A DNA stretch of 64,000 bases, from positions 1 to 64,000 of the forward strand of contig NZ_WIXK01000010.1 in NCBI RefSeq assembly GCF_009617595.1. The letters run 5' to 3'. Made by a program: the position numbers and the translations under genes. The DNA comes from Tritonibacter aquimaris (GTDB lineage Bacteria; Pseudomonadota; Alphaproteobacteria; Rhodobacterales; Rhodobacteraceae). Position 1 is the stretch's first letter; every line of letters starts with the position of its first letter. Positions 26,985-37,284 of the stretch are shown here, piece by piece. The notes under the pieces are model-generated. The model saw nothing but the letters and a program-made list of their open reading frames with translations, was not told where the DNA came from and ran no database searches.

Positions 26985-28742
26985 TCAGTATACGTCGCGC
27001 TGGTATCGGTGTGTTGCCACCAGCATGTCCATATAGGCATCTGCCTCTTCTTTGCTCTTACCACCGTTGAGCTGAAGGATGTCTCGCAGCGCTTTGTCGA
27101 CATCAGCGGCCATTCGGCTGGCATCACCACAGATATAGATCGCAGCTCCATCTTCGAGCCATTGGAAGATCTCCTGCCCATCTTGTTTCAAAAGCGTCTG
27201 AACATAGACCTTGTCTGCGCCATCTCGCGACCAGGCGAGGCTTGCTTTGTTCAAAAGACCCGACTGTTGCCACGTTTCAATTTGTTCGCGGTAGAGATAA
27301 TCACAAGCTTCGTGTTGGTCGCCAAAAAACAGCCAGTTTTTGCCAGGTGCCTCGCGCATTTCCCGCTCTTCGAGAAAGGCGCGAAACGGCGCGATACCTG
27401 TGCCCGGCCCAATCATGATCAACGGTGCAGCATCATCGGCAGGAATATGGAAATGAGCTGATTTTTGAACATAAACACCAACCATCCCGCCGTCGCCCAG
27501 CCGCTCCCCCAGATAGGTCGACGCGACCCCTTTTCGCGCAGTTTCATTTAGATTGTAGCGCACCTCACCAACGGTCAAATGCACTTCTCCGGGGTGTTTT
27601 TTCGGGCTGGAGGATATCGAGTAGAGCCGCGGCTGCAATGGACGCAAGCCATCAACCAAGACCTGCGGGTTCAACTCTGCAACGTCTCCGCTGCGCAGCA
27701 CATCAATGATCTGCATATCTTGGGAAACACCTTCTATCCCCCAGGCCTCCAGCGTTTTGGGAGTAACCGTTGTCAGGTCCAGTCGAGTAAGAAGAGCAGA
27801 TTTCAGACGCGCAGGGCCAGATTTGAGCTCAATCGATTCTTTCCCGGAAAATCCACAGGCCGCCAAGATCGCGCTCACTTCGTTCTGACAATTGAGCGGC
27901 CAAACTCCAAGCGCATCACCAACCGCATAGTCGAGATCTTCTCCTCCTCCAGCCAGCGACAGTTCAATATGATTGACACATTTAGCAGAATCTTCACCGC
28001 TCAAACGCTCAGACGCCATCAATGTCGCCATGAAGGGATGATTTTTGTCAAAACCTGGTGCGGCACCGGCTGGCTCAGGCGCGGAACCTACTCCAGCGGC
28101 AGATTTAAATGCTTCGCTGTCAAACGCAGCTGTTTTCCATTCTGCATAGTCATCCTCAAAATCCACATCGCAAAATACCGGATCGTTCGCACGCAACGCC
28201 CCGAGCTCTGCAAGACGTGCATCAATGTCCATCGCAGCTTTGTTGAACTCCGCATAGCTTGAATCGCCCAAGCCACAGATGCTGAAATTCAATGTTTCGG
28301 GCAATGCTGGCGCATTTTCATCCATCAAGGCAGCGTAGAATTTTGCTGCGTTATCCGTGGGTTCACCTTCGCCAAATGTCGCGGTCACAATCAATAGATG
28401 GTTGATAGCTGACAGATCAGAAAGCTGCACATCATCCAATGCGGCCACGCTCGCTTCAAACCCCTGTGTCTTGGCAAATTTGCGCAGGTCTTTTGATAGC
28501 GCCTCGGCATTACCCGACTGCGATCCGTATAGAATGGTCAATGCAGTCCCAACCTCAGAGGCATCTTCTGCCGTTGCTGCGCTTGCTATGGCATGCAGCC
28601 CGCTGAGCAACCCATTCAGCCAGTGTCGCTGGGATGGATCAAACGGGGCATCTTCGGTGATAAAAGCCGCTGGCGCTCCCCCATGGCTCTGACCGATGGC
28701 CACGGCGAGGTTTTTGAGGATATTTGGATCTTGTGCGGTCAT
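26985..28742 (-). CDS. CysJ-like diflavin reductase, probable electron donor to the NirA-type reductase
   Basis: 585 residues. After a 65-residue N-terminal extension comes a flavodoxin domain (TILYGSQSGNAEALSKDL, ATFGEGEPTDNA). An FAD domain follows (RLYSISSSPKKHPGEVHLTV), then an NADPH domain (LIMIGPGTGIAPFRAFLEERE, FFGDQHEACDYLYREQIE, YICGDASRMAADVD) ending in the aromatic-type tail RYQRDVY. This is the sulfite-reductase alpha / CPR architecture. Here it lies 29 bases downstream of the siroheme reductase, so the two probably form an NADPH-dependent nitrite, or possibly sulfite, reductase. Confidence 0.85.
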   Translation of the reverse strand: MTAQDPNILKNLAVAIGQSHGGAPAAFITEDAPFDPSQRHWLNGLLSGLHAIASAATAEDASEVGTALTILYGSQSGNAEALSKDLRKFAKTQGFEASVAALDDVQLSDLSAINHLLIVTATFGEGEPTDNAAKFYAALMDENAPALPETLNFSICGLGDSSYAEFNKAAMDIDARLAELGALRANDPVFCDVDFEDDYAEWKTAAFDSEAFKSAAGVGSAPEPAGAAPGFDKNHPFMATLMASERLSGEDSAKCVNHIELSLAGGGEDLDYAVGDALGVWPLNCQNEVSAILAACGFSGKESIELKSGPARLKSALLTRLDLTTVTPKTLEAWGIEGVSQDMQIIDVLRSGDVAELNPQVLVDGLRPLQPRLYSISSSPKKHPGEVHLTVGEVRYNLNETARKGVASTYLGERLGDGGMVGVYVQKSAHFHIPADDAAPLIMIGPGTGIAPFRAFLEEREMREAPGKNWLFFGDQHEACDYLYREQIETWQQSGLLNKASLAWSRDGADKVYVQTLLKQDGQEIFQWLEDGAAIYICGDASRMAADVDKALRDILQLNGGKSKEEADAYMDMLVATHRYQRDVY

Positions 28743-28771
28743 GATTTAGTCCGGTTCATCGATGTCATTGG

Positions 28772-30517
28772 TTAAGCAGCAAGCACCAGCTCAGCTGGCA
28801 GGAGTGCCTTTAGCGCCTCGTCTTCGAGGCTTCGGCTGAATGCAAGGAAGGTCTGATCGGGTGCCCGCTTTGAAAGATAAGTGCCCACAACGTGCTCAAG
28901 GATTGGCAAAACATCCTCGGAAGCAACGGGACCACACAAAGGGCGTGCCAACCCCTGATCTTGGTCAGATCCACCACCCAGCACGATATTATAGCCCTCG
29001 CCCCCGCCCGGTGCGGTGGTGCCAACAAGCCCGATATCCCCGATATAGTGCTGCGCACAGGAGTTCGGACAGCCGGTTAGATGGATGTTAATCGGGTGAT
29101 CCAGCGTGAACTTGCTTTCGAGATGACGCACAATGCCCAGAGCGTCCTGTTTGGTGTAGGCCAGTCCAAGTTTGCACGCCCATTTGCCGGTACATGCCAC
29201 AGCCCCGGCAGCAAAGGCAGTCGCACGCGTGCCCAGTCCAAGCGCGTCAAGCTCACCCTGAACCGTTGCAATCAGCTCATCGGGCACGCCAAGGATCAGA
29301 GGGTTTTGCCAAACTGTAAGACGAATATCATTGCTGCCATACATCATGGCAATTCGGCCCAAGCCACGCATCTGCTCGGGGCTCAGCCGTCCCAGTTCAA
29401 GCGCCACACCGATATAGTTCAGGCCATCCTGTTTTTGCGGCTGCACACCAATGTGACCCTGGCGATCGATTGGCGCTCGTGGTGCTTCAATACCCTTGGG
29501 CAAACTTGCAAGCACAACCTCAGTACCAAAACCATCCAGCTTCTCTTGAGCGCGGGCGCAGAACCAATCCGCTCCTTTAGAGTCGAGCAGGTATTTCAGT
29601 CGCGCCTTGCCGCGATTGGTCCGATTGCCGTGATCCACAAAGACCCTCATCATGGCTTCGGCAACGTCGACGGCCTGATCAGGACGGCAGGCCAGACCGG
29701 TGTCTTTGGCAAAATCCTTGTGGCCGGTGATACCGCCCAACGCGATGCGGAACCATACGCCCGGTTCAATGCCTTGATCGTTTTGCGGCACATCCACCGC
29801 CTGAAACGCGATGTCATTGGTATCTGATACGCAGGAAATCACGCCACCACCGTCAAAGGAAATATTGAACTTCCGAGGGATCGCCTGCAGCTCTTTGGTG
29901 CGCAGAATACGCAGCGACAAACGGCTGGCCATCGGACGGGTGTCGAGCAATTCTTGCGGATCCACGCCCGCAGTAGGTGAGCAGGTAAGATTGCGCGCGG
30001 AATCTGCACCCGTACCCTGTGCCGTCAGCCCAACTTCCTGAAGCTTTTCAACGATGGGGATTATGTTGCCCGGCATGATCTCACGCAGTTGCAAGCTGCC
30101 GCGGGTCGTAACATGGGCATATCCACCCGCGTGGTCTTCAGAAATAGCCCCAAAGACCGACATCTGATCACCGCGCATGATATTGCCGGGACAGCGCAGT
30201 CGCATCATGTATCCAGCGCTCGCTGGTTCCACATTGAAAAACCCCAGATGGCGCAACAGAAACTGGTCCAAGCCTGCCGCCAAATGCCCTTCTGCTTCCC
30301 ATTGTTCAACCTGGCGCCACATATCCACGGGGTGCAAATTATGCTTTGCCACTTCCTCTTTGCAGAGATCTTCCAGCGGTACGCCATATACAGTTTCGGG
30401 CTCGGAGGCCGCGCCATTTGCGCCGCCGGTGAATGCCCGATGCAAGTTGAGCTTGGTCAAAACGCCGATCAGATACTCTTGCTGTTCAGCGGTAAACCCT
30501 GCGTCTGTATGTGACAT
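28772..30517 (-). CDS. NirA-family siroheme reductase, probable assimilatory nitrite reductase
   Basis: 581 residues starting MSHTDAGFTAEQQ. GGATG lies 8 bases before this ATG; the 43 extra open codons upstream are unlikely. It has two ferredoxin-like half domains and two siroheme-domain repeats. The siroheme/4Fe-4S cysteines fall in ACTGKWACKLG (C-x5-C) and TGCPNSCAQH (C-x3-C). It catalyses six-electron reduction of nitrite to ammonia, or of sulfite to sulfide. I favour nitrite because a divergent FNT channel and cyanase are adjacent and because the protein resembles NirA-type sequences more than CysI. The diflavin partner follows. Confidence 0.82.
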   Translation of the reverse strand: MSHTDAGFTAEQQEYLIGVLTKLNLHRAFTGGANGAASEPETVYGVPLEDLCKEEVAKHNLHPVDMWRQVEQWEAEGHLAAGLDQFLLRHLGFFNVEPASAGYMMRLRCPGNIMRGDQMSVFGAISEDHAGGYAHVTTRGSLQLREIMPGNIIPIVEKLQEVGLTAQGTGADSARNLTCSPTAGVDPQELLDTRPMASRLSLRILRTKELQAIPRKFNISFDGGGVISCVSDTNDIAFQAVDVPQNDQGIEPGVWFRIALGGITGHKDFAKDTGLACRPDQAVDVAEAMMRVFVDHGNRTNRGKARLKYLLDSKGADWFCARAQEKLDGFGTEVVLASLPKGIEAPRAPIDRQGHIGVQPQKQDGLNYIGVALELGRLSPEQMRGLGRIAMMYGSNDIRLTVWQNPLILGVPDELIATVQGELDALGLGTRATAFAAGAVACTGKWACKLGLAYTKQDALGIVRHLESKFTLDHPINIHLTGCPNSCAQHYIGDIGLVGTTAPGGGEGYNIVLGGGSDQDQGLARPLCGPVASEDVLPILEHVVGTYLSKRAPDQTFLAFSRSLEDEALKALLPAELVLAA

Positions 30518-30681
30518 GTGCGTACATCCTGTGTATTTTGGCTTGCCCCATCGCGAAAAGGCTCGCTCAGACATGTGTCCCGTGCGTCTGCACGGATAAT
30601 GGGGAGATAAAGTGCGAAACGGCTGATGCCCAAAGACAGTCATCACCGAACGTTTTCTGAACTACATTGCCCAGATTGTGC

Positions 30682-30698
30682 CTTGGACAATGTCCAAG
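30682..30698. promoter_or_regulatory. inverted repeat upstream of nirA-like gene, candidate operator
   Basis: CTTGGACA-A-TGTCCAAG is a perfect 8-1-8 palindrome, 165 bases before the reductase start in the divergent gap. It suits binding of a dimeric regulator. I cannot name the factor. Confidence 0.5.
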
Positions 30699-30943
30699 CC
30701 CGACGCCATTGCCGGACCATTGCACAGATAAGCGGATAGCTTTTGCAGTCATTAATGCGTCGGCTATCTCAGCAAGCAAGGGCTGGGCGGCATTTGCGCC
30801 AATGAACAGCGCCAATCTCTATCAAGAGTCAAAAAACTAGGCATTCGCCGCTTTTTTTGTCGCTTCCTGTACCGTCACAGCATGTGGGCGCGGCGTGCCG
30901 GGTCATCATGACCGCGAGCCATAGATTGACCACGCCTGCGCAT

Positions 30944-30970
30944 CCGCCGCGCATTAGGCGGTTTGTTTTT
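30944..30970 (+). terminator. terminator-like hairpin in the leader of the FNT transcript
   Basis: CCGCC and GGCGG pair over GCGCATTA and are followed by TTTGTTTTT. An overlapping pair TGCGC (30937-30941) / GCGCA (30949-30953) would exclude this fold, so it could be an attenuator. It lies 380 bases upstream of the FNT gene. Confidence 0.45.
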
Positions 30971-31063
30971 GTGCAGGTGCAGAAAACTCCGCTGCGTTTT
31001 TAGGCAAAGCATCCGAGGCTCGCACTGATTTCGTTTAAAAGTTGACTCAGCGCGCCCCTCCGG

Positions 31064-31102
31064 CTGCGTTTGAGTAGCACGCAGCGATGAAGCTGCCTGC
31101 GT
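31064..31102 (+). other. mutually exclusive stem-loops in the nirA-FNT gap
   Basis: CTGCGT (31064-31069), ACGCAG (31079-31084) and CTGCGT (31097-31102) can form either a 1:2 or a 2:3 stem. The second also contains GCAGC-GATGAA-GCTGC with a six-base loop. This looks like a regulatory leader. Confidence 0.35.
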
Positions 31103-31139
31103 CACACCACCTTTTTGCCGCGCTCTGCATGACCGTCAG

Positions 31140-31164
31140 CAAAAAGGCGCAGCAACGGTGCTGC
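31140..31164 (-). terminator. terminator-like hairpin on the minus strand
   Basis: GCAGCA and TGCTGC pair over a 4-base loop. On the minus strand GCC and then TTTTT follow. If the nirA-like transcript starts beyond this point, it would be an attenuator in that long leader. Confidence 0.4.
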
Positions 31165-31352
31165 ACAGCATGAGAACACATCCACAGCAGTGTGAAAACC
31201 TAGGTTGGAATTCACAAAGACCGTGAAAAAACACCTTGTTTTTGATCGACTTGCCTTGGCTTGCCCCTTCTCTCCGTTGCCGCTGCGCCGTCACTTTGTG
31301 TTCGGTGCGCACCTGAAAACCTCTTCCCTCCAGAGTCTTCAAAGGAACCGAA

Positions 31353-32192
31353 ATGTCATATGTAACCCCACCAGAGTTCTCAGCTCAGATGGTCGACGCG
31401 GGCGCTAAAAAAGCCTTGATGTCGACCAAAGATACGCTCATCCGCGCCTATATGGCCGGGGCTATTCTGGCGCTTGCCGCCGCATTTGCTGTGACCGTCG
31501 CCGTCAACACCGGCCATTTCATCATTGGTGCGCTGCTGTTCCCGGTTGGTTTTTGCACCCTGTATCTGTTGGGGTACGACCTTCTCACCGGGGTGTTCAC
31601 TCTTGTCCCATTGGCATTGATCGACAAACGCCCCGGCGTCGATATGAAAGCGCTGTGGCGCAATTGGGGGCTCGTGTTCCTCGGCAATTTTGCTGGCGCA
31701 ATGACCACAGCTATTTTCATGTCCACGATTCTCACCATGGGCTTCACGCTTGAACCCAATGCGGTGGGGCAAAAGCTCATGGATATTGGGCACGCAAGAA
31801 CAGTTGGCTACGCCGAAGCAGGCGGCGGTGGCATGCTGACGCTTTTTGTACGTGCTGTCATGTGTAACTGGATGGTTTCCACCGGTGTCGTTGCCGCAAT
31901 GATGTCGACCTCGACATCTGGTAAGATCATGGCGATGTGGATGCCGATTCTGATCTTCTTCTACATGGGTTTTGAACATTCGATCGTGAATATGTTCCTG
32001 TTCCCAATCGGCCTGCTTCTTGGTGCGGATTTCACCTGGGGTGACTACCTGCTGTACAATGAGATCCCAACCGTTCTGGGCAACCTCGTGGGTGGTCTGA
32101 CCTTTGTGGGCGCAATGCTCTACACAACCTACTACAAAACCTCGCCATCGCGTTCTGTGAAATCAGACGGTGTTGGCGTACCGGGCGAATAA
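31353..32192 (+). CDS. formate/nitrite transporter (FNT/NirC-like)
   Basis: 279 residues preceded by AAAGGAACCGAA. Six membrane helices with the FNT hourglass repeats: LFPVGFCTLYLLGYDLLTG in the first half and VMCNWMVSTGVVAAMMS plus GFEHSIVNMFLFPIG in the second, including the conserved channel histidine in FEHS. The protein moves nitrite or formate across the inner membrane. Divergence from the nitrite-reductase-type genes and linkage to cyanase point to nitrite. It is the first gene of a plus-strand unit with the kinase-phosphatase and cynS. Confidence 0.88.
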   Translation: MSYVTPPEFSAQMVDAGAKKALMSTKDTLIRAYMAGAILALAAAFAVTVAVNTGHFIIGALLFPVGFCTLYLLGYDLLTGVFTLVPLALIDKRPGVDMKALWRNWGLVFLGNFAGAMTTAIFMSTILTMGFTLEPNAVGQKLMDIGHARTVGYAEAGGGGMLTLFVRAVMCNWMVSTGVVAAMMSTSTSGKIMAMWMPILIFFYMGFEHSIVNMFLFPIGLLLGADFTWGDYLLYNEIPTVLGNLVGGLTFVGAMLYTTYYKTSPSRSVKSDGVGVPGE

Positions 32193-32255
32193 GCCAATCG
32201 GGGCCAGCCAAAAAGTTGGCCCCATCCCCCCTCTGTCCTGGCAAAGAGTTTCCCC

Positions 32256-33983
32256 GTGAACGTTCAACGCTCCTCTCATCAAGGTCTCAGGGTTTCGATC
32301 GCTCAATGCTCTCACACTGGGATCAAGGCCGAAAACCAAGACTTTCACGGTGCGCTGATCCCTGAGGGTAAGGCCCTTACACTGAAAGGGATTACCCTGG
32401 CCGTGGCCGATGGTATTTCCAGCAGCCCCGTTAGCCGCGAAGCTGCAGAGCTTTCGGTGCGTGCAATGCTGGAAGACTATTACCACACGTCTGATGCATG
32501 GGCGGTTCGCGCTGCAGCCTCGCGGGTAATCTCAGCCATAAATGCCTGGCTCTATGCCGCCAACCGGCGCGCGTTGCTTGACACCGCCGATCATGGGCGC
32601 ATTTGCACGCTTTCAGCGCTTATCTTGAAGGGAGGCTTTGCCCATATCCTGCACGTGGGTGACAGCCGCATTTGGCGCGTCTCAGGAGAAACACTGGAGC
32701 CCCTGACGCAAGATCATGTGGCGCGCTCTTCAATCGGTGAGACCGTCTTAAAGCGCGCACTTGGGCTCTATGATCAAATTGAGCCCGACTATCAAAAATT
32801 GAACCTCACACGAGGCGATATTTTTCTGTTAACGAGCGACGGTGTTCACGACTTCTGGAATATTCAACAGGCCGTCGCAACGATCAAAGCGGCACCCGAT
32901 CTTCAAGCCGCAGCGGATCATATCGTCGCTGATGCGCTAAACGCTGGCAGTACAGACAATCTAACACTGCAAATCGTCAGAATTGAGCAGCTCCCTGAAA
33001 CTTTGGGCCCTGTTGCACTTGGGCTCAACAGTGATCTGCCCATTCTGCAACATCAAAGCGAAGGCGCGATGGTGGATGGGTTTCGTATTATCCGTCTGAT
33101 CCATTCCAACAACCGCAGCCATATCTATCTGGCTGAAGGCGCAAACGGACAGCGTGTAGCTCTTAAATTTCCAGCGACCGAAACCCAAAAAGATCCTGTC
33201 TACATGCGCCGTTTTATAATGGAGGAATGGATCGCGAGGCGGCTCAACTCCCCCCATGTGATAAAAGCTGCCGAAACACCAGAAACGCGTTCCAGCCTTT
33301 ATGTGGTCTCCGAATTTATCGATGGACAGACACTGCGACAATGGATGGCAGACAATCCGAACCCGCCAATCAACCTGGTGCGCGACATCGCCCAACAGAT
33401 GATCAAAGGGCTACGTGCTTTTCACCGAAAAGACATGCTTCATCAGGACTTTCGCCCTGAAAACATCATGATCACGACTGATGGCACTGTAAAAATCATC
33501 GACCTCGGCTCAACCCGGATCGCAGGCGTACAGGAGGCAGGCCCTTCAGAGTTGGAACAGATGCTTGGCACGCTGCAATACTCCGCACCGGAGTATATTG
33601 TTGGCGACATTCCCACCGCGGCATCTGATCAGTTTTCGCTAGGCCTTGTGATCTACGAAATGCTCACGGGTCGCCTGCCCTATCGCGCGGATGCGGCTCG
33701 GGTTGAAACGAGGCGCGATGTAGCCCGGTTGAGCTACCGCGACGCGCGCGATGGCTCCAACACCATTCCCTATTGGATCGACCACGCCCTGAAACGGGCC
33801 ACGCACCCGGATCCAGCCAAACGTTTCGGCGCCTTCTCTGAATTTGAAGAGGCCTTGCGCGCGCCCCCGCAACACCTGAGCGCTCAGGGGCCAACTCCGT
33901 TGATCAAGCGCGATCCACTGCGTTTCTGGCAAGCGCTATCTGCCATTTTAGCACTGATCCTGATTGCTGTGCTCGCCAATTGA
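32256..33983 (+). CDS. PP2C phosphatase - Ser/Thr kinase fusion with C-terminal membrane anchor
   Basis: 575 residues from GTG. Residues about 10-245 form a PP2C phosphatase domain, with metal-site aspartates in AVADGIS, HVGDSRIWR, TSDGVHDF and STDNLT. Residues about 270-545 form a Hanks-type kinase. The catalytic loop is HQDFRPENIM (near 395), the metal loop IDLGST instead of DFG, and the APE-like segment SAPEY. The glycine-rich loop is degenerate (HSNNRSHIYLAEG), but the lysine in VALKFP remains. A terminal hydrophobic helix (FWQALSAILALILIAVLAN) should anchor it in the membrane. Such fusions occur beside nitrate/nitrite transporters; its targets are unknown. Confidence 0.85.
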   Translation: MNVQRSSHQGLRVSIAQCSHTGIKAENQDFHGALIPEGKALTLKGITLAVADGISSSPVSREAAELSVRAMLEDYYHTSDAWAVRAAASRVISAINAWLYAANRRALLDTADHGRICTLSALILKGGFAHILHVGDSRIWRVSGETLEPLTQDHVARSSIGETVLKRALGLYDQIEPDYQKLNLTRGDIFLLTSDGVHDFWNIQQAVATIKAAPDLQAAADHIVADALNAGSTDNLTLQIVRIEQLPETLGPVALGLNSDLPILQHQSEGAMVDGFRIIRLIHSNNRSHIYLAEGANGQRVALKFPATETQKDPVYMRRFIMEEWIARRLNSPHVIKAAETPETRSSLYVVSEFIDGQTLRQWMADNPNPPINLVRDIAQQMIKGLRAFHRKDMLHQDFRPENIMITTDGTVKIIDLGSTRIAGVQEAGPSELEQMLGTLQYSAPEYIVGDIPTAASDQFSLGLVIYEMLTGRLPYRADAARVETRRDVARLSYRDARDGSNTIPYWIDHALKRATHPDPAKRFGAFSEFEEALRAPPQHLSAQGPTPLIKRDPLRFWQALSAILALILIAVLAN

Positions 33984-34011
33984 TCCCCCCTCCATCAAAA
34001 GGAACCAACAC

Positions 34012-34464
34012 ATGACCACTGAGATGACCAAAGAAGACGTCACCGCGATGATCTTATCTGCCAAAAAACAGGCCGGGCTGACATGGGAGGGCATTGCACA
34101 AAGCATTGATATGTCACCGGTTTGGACACATTCCGCCGCAATGGGCATGAACGCAATGCCAGCAGACAAAGCCCAGGCACTGGTTCAGGCGCTTGCCCTC
34201 CCACAAGAGGCGGCCGCAGTTCTGGAGGAAAGTCCGACAAAAATCTGGGAACAATCCGTGCCCACAGACCCCTGCATTTATCGGTTCTATGAAATCGTTG
34301 GCGTTTATGGCCCAACCCTCAAAGCCCTGATCCAGGAGAAATTTGGCGATGGAATTATGTCTGCAATCGATTTCGATATGCAGGTCACCCGCGTTGAACA
34401 CCCCAAAGGGGACCGTGTGAAGGTGGAAATGTCCGGGAAATATCTCTCTTACAACGCTTGGTAA
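34012..34464 (+). CDS. cynS: cyanate hydratase (cyanase)
   Basis: 150 residues starting MTTEMTKEDVTAMIL after AAGGAACC; the longer frame upstream reads into the intercistronic gap. The N-terminal helical domain resembles a DNA-binding fold (QAGLTWEGIAQSIDMSPVW). The C-terminal catalytic domain has the conserved RFYEIVGVYGPTLKALIQEKFGDGIMSAIDF segment with the active-site Arg, Glu and Ser. It decomposes cyanate with bicarbonate to ammonia and CO2. It is probably co-transcribed with the FNT channel, giving a reduced-nitrogen scavenging unit. Confidence 0.95.
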   Translation: MTTEMTKEDVTAMILSAKKQAGLTWEGIAQSIDMSPVWTHSAAMGMNAMPADKAQALVQALALPQEAAAVLEESPTKIWEQSVPTDPCIYRFYEIVGVYGPTLKALIQEKFGDGIMSAIDFDMQVTRVEHPKGDRVKVEMSGKYLSYNAW

Positions 34465-34603
34465 CCGGACCTTGGGTCATTTTACGTCGCTTGGCGGGGC
34501 AATCAGATCCTCCCGCCAAACGCATCACTGACCCAGCTTAGGTAGTGTTTCGGATCGCGGTCCCGCAGGTCGAACTGCGCTCAATAAAGCCTTTAGAAAA
34601 CAT

Positions 34604-34626
34604 GAGAGCGCCCTAAGGGCGCTCTC
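34604..34626. terminator. terminator after gbcB
   Basis: GAGAGCGCCC pairs with GGGCGCTCTC over a 3-base loop. On the minus strand a T-rich stretch follows. It lies 10 bases past the gbcB stop. Confidence 0.8.
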
Positions 34627-34636
34627 GATCTCTTCG

Positions 34637-35722
34637 TCAAACTTCGACTTCGACATTGCCGATCGGGTTTGAGCAACAGGCAAGAATATAGCCCGCTTCG
34701 ATATCATCTTCGGTGATGCCGCCGTTGTGCACCATATGCACCTCACCCTTGGTCTTTTTGACCTTACAGGTGCCGCAGACACCAAAGGTACAGCCGGACG
34801 GAATATTGAGACCAGAACTGCGCGCTGCAGCCAGGATCGTCTCTGTCTCCGCGACCTTTACCGTGACACCTGATGAGGCAAATACAACTTCGGCCTTTGC
34901 ATCATCATCAGGCACAACGTCATCAAGTGGCGGCTGCTCTGATTCTTTTTCAACAGGCGCACCAAAGCTCTCCTGATTATACTGCTCCATATCAAAGCCG
35001 AGACCTGCAAGCGCCTCTCGCACCGCTTGCATAAACGGTTCAGGACCACAGCAATACACTTCGCGATCCAGGTAATCAGGCGCCATCAGGCCAAGCATCA
35101 ACTGGTTAAATTGACCCTGATAACCTGTCCAAGGGCGGTAGAGATCTGGTTGTTCAACAACAAATTTCAGATCCAGACCTGGCGTTCGGCTCGCCATATG
35201 TTCAAGCCGCTGGCGGAAGATGATCTCAGAAGGGCGTTTGGCACAATTGATAAATACAATATCAAGGTCGCGCCCTTCATCCCACATACATGTGGTCATC
35301 GACATCATCGGCGTGATGCCAGAACCCGCTGAGATGAAAAGGTATTTCTTCGCTGAGCTGCCCGCATTGGTAAAAAGCCCGGCAGGCCCGATCGCTTTCA
35401 TGCGCATACCAGGCTGCAGATTGTCCAGCATCCAGCGCGTGCCGATACTATCCGCCTGCGCTTTGGCGGTGATGGTGATGGACCTTGGCCGCGACGGAGA
35501 CGAAGAGATTGTATAGGTACGATGTACCACCCCACCGGGTTGACCGGGCGCGGGGATCTCGAGCGTCAGAAACTGGCCGGGCTCATAGGAGAAAAGCGCA
35601 CCAGAAAGTGCGCGAAAGCTGAAGCTTGCAGTGTCCGGCACCTCTGGTACGACAGAAACGCATTCAAGCATTTCACTGTCTTTCCAAATCGCGGAGGAAA
35701 CGTTTGAATCAAGTGCGCTCAT
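34637..35722 (-). CDS. gbcB: glycine-betaine demethylase reductase subunit GbcB
   Basis: 361 residues starting MSALDSNVSSAIW, five bases after the gbcA stop. The FAD domain includes HRTYTISSSPSRPRSITITAK, the NAD domain ISAGSGITPMMSMT and CCGPEPFMQAV. The C-terminal plant-type 2Fe-2S ferredoxin has CTFGVCGTCK and a later CC near the end. It passes electrons from NAD(P)H to the Rieske subunit encoded just upstream. It resembles GbcB of Pseudomonas; related demethylases of other quaternary amines remain possible. Confidence 0.85.
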   Translation of the reverse strand: MSALDSNVSSAIWKDSEMLECVSVVPEVPDTASFSFRALSGALFSYEPGQFLTLEIPAPGQPGGVVHRTYTISSSPSRPRSITITAKAQADSIGTRWMLDNLQPGMRMKAIGPAGLFTNAGSSAKKYLFISAGSGITPMMSMTTCMWDEGRDLDIVFINCAKRPSEIIFRQRLEHMASRTPGLDLKFVVEQPDLYRPWTGYQGQFNQLMLGLMAPDYLDREVYCCGPEPFMQAVREALAGLGFDMEQYNQESFGAPVEKESEQPPLDDVVPDDDAKAEVVFASSGVTVKVAETETILAAARSSGLNIPSGCTFGVCGTCKVKKTKGEVHMVHNGGITEDDIEAGYILACCSNPIGNVEVEV

Positions 35723-35726
35723 ATTC

Positions 35727-36956
<1,230 letters not shown>

Positions 36957-37077
36957 CTAGCTCTCCTACCGGATCCGGCGATCTTGGCTGGTGCGACTGG
37001 CAAGAGGGAGCTGTTCGGAAACGTGGAAGGCACGTCTCCGCCAATCAGGCCCCCACGGCCACCCGCGGTTTGACATA

Positions 37078-37257
37078 GTTGCAAGGCTGGTTTCCGGACT
37101 TGGAAGAGGTTTTCACCTTTGACGCTGCACCTTCCCGGAACCTTCCTTCCAGTGGCCCTGAGCCGCGTCGCATCTTCGTCACCGTTGCGGGGGCAGTGCC
37201 GGTTTCACACCGGCTTCCCAATTCTCCACCACTCACAAAGCGAGCAGTAGCACCTTA
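37078..37257 (-). promoter_or_regulatory. cobalamin (B12) riboswitch
   Basis: Read on the minus strand, the element starts GGTGCTACTGCTCGCTTTGT. It continues with GGGAAGCCGGTGTGAAACCG, then GCACTGCCCCCGCAACGGTGA, then GCCACTGGAAGGAAGG, and ends with the B12-box-like AAGTCCGGAAACCAGCC. These blocks occur in the correct order and spacing of the cobalamin riboswitch family. The next gene on this strand is gbcA. I cannot resolve the expression platform in the 120 bases between. Confidence 0.9.
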
Positions 37258-37284
37258 CAGGGAGATGATAAGAAAGCCATGCGC

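Noticed and set aside
28772-30517. Annotation of the siroheme enzyme as CysI sulfite reductase
   Set aside because: The N-terminus and the FNT/cyanase neighbourhood suit NirA better; sulfite remains possible, so this is noted as an alternative only.
30518-31352. Sigma-54 (-24/-12) promoter or NtrC sites in the nir gap
   Set aside because: I found no clean GG-N10-GC element or TGCACC-type pair by eye.
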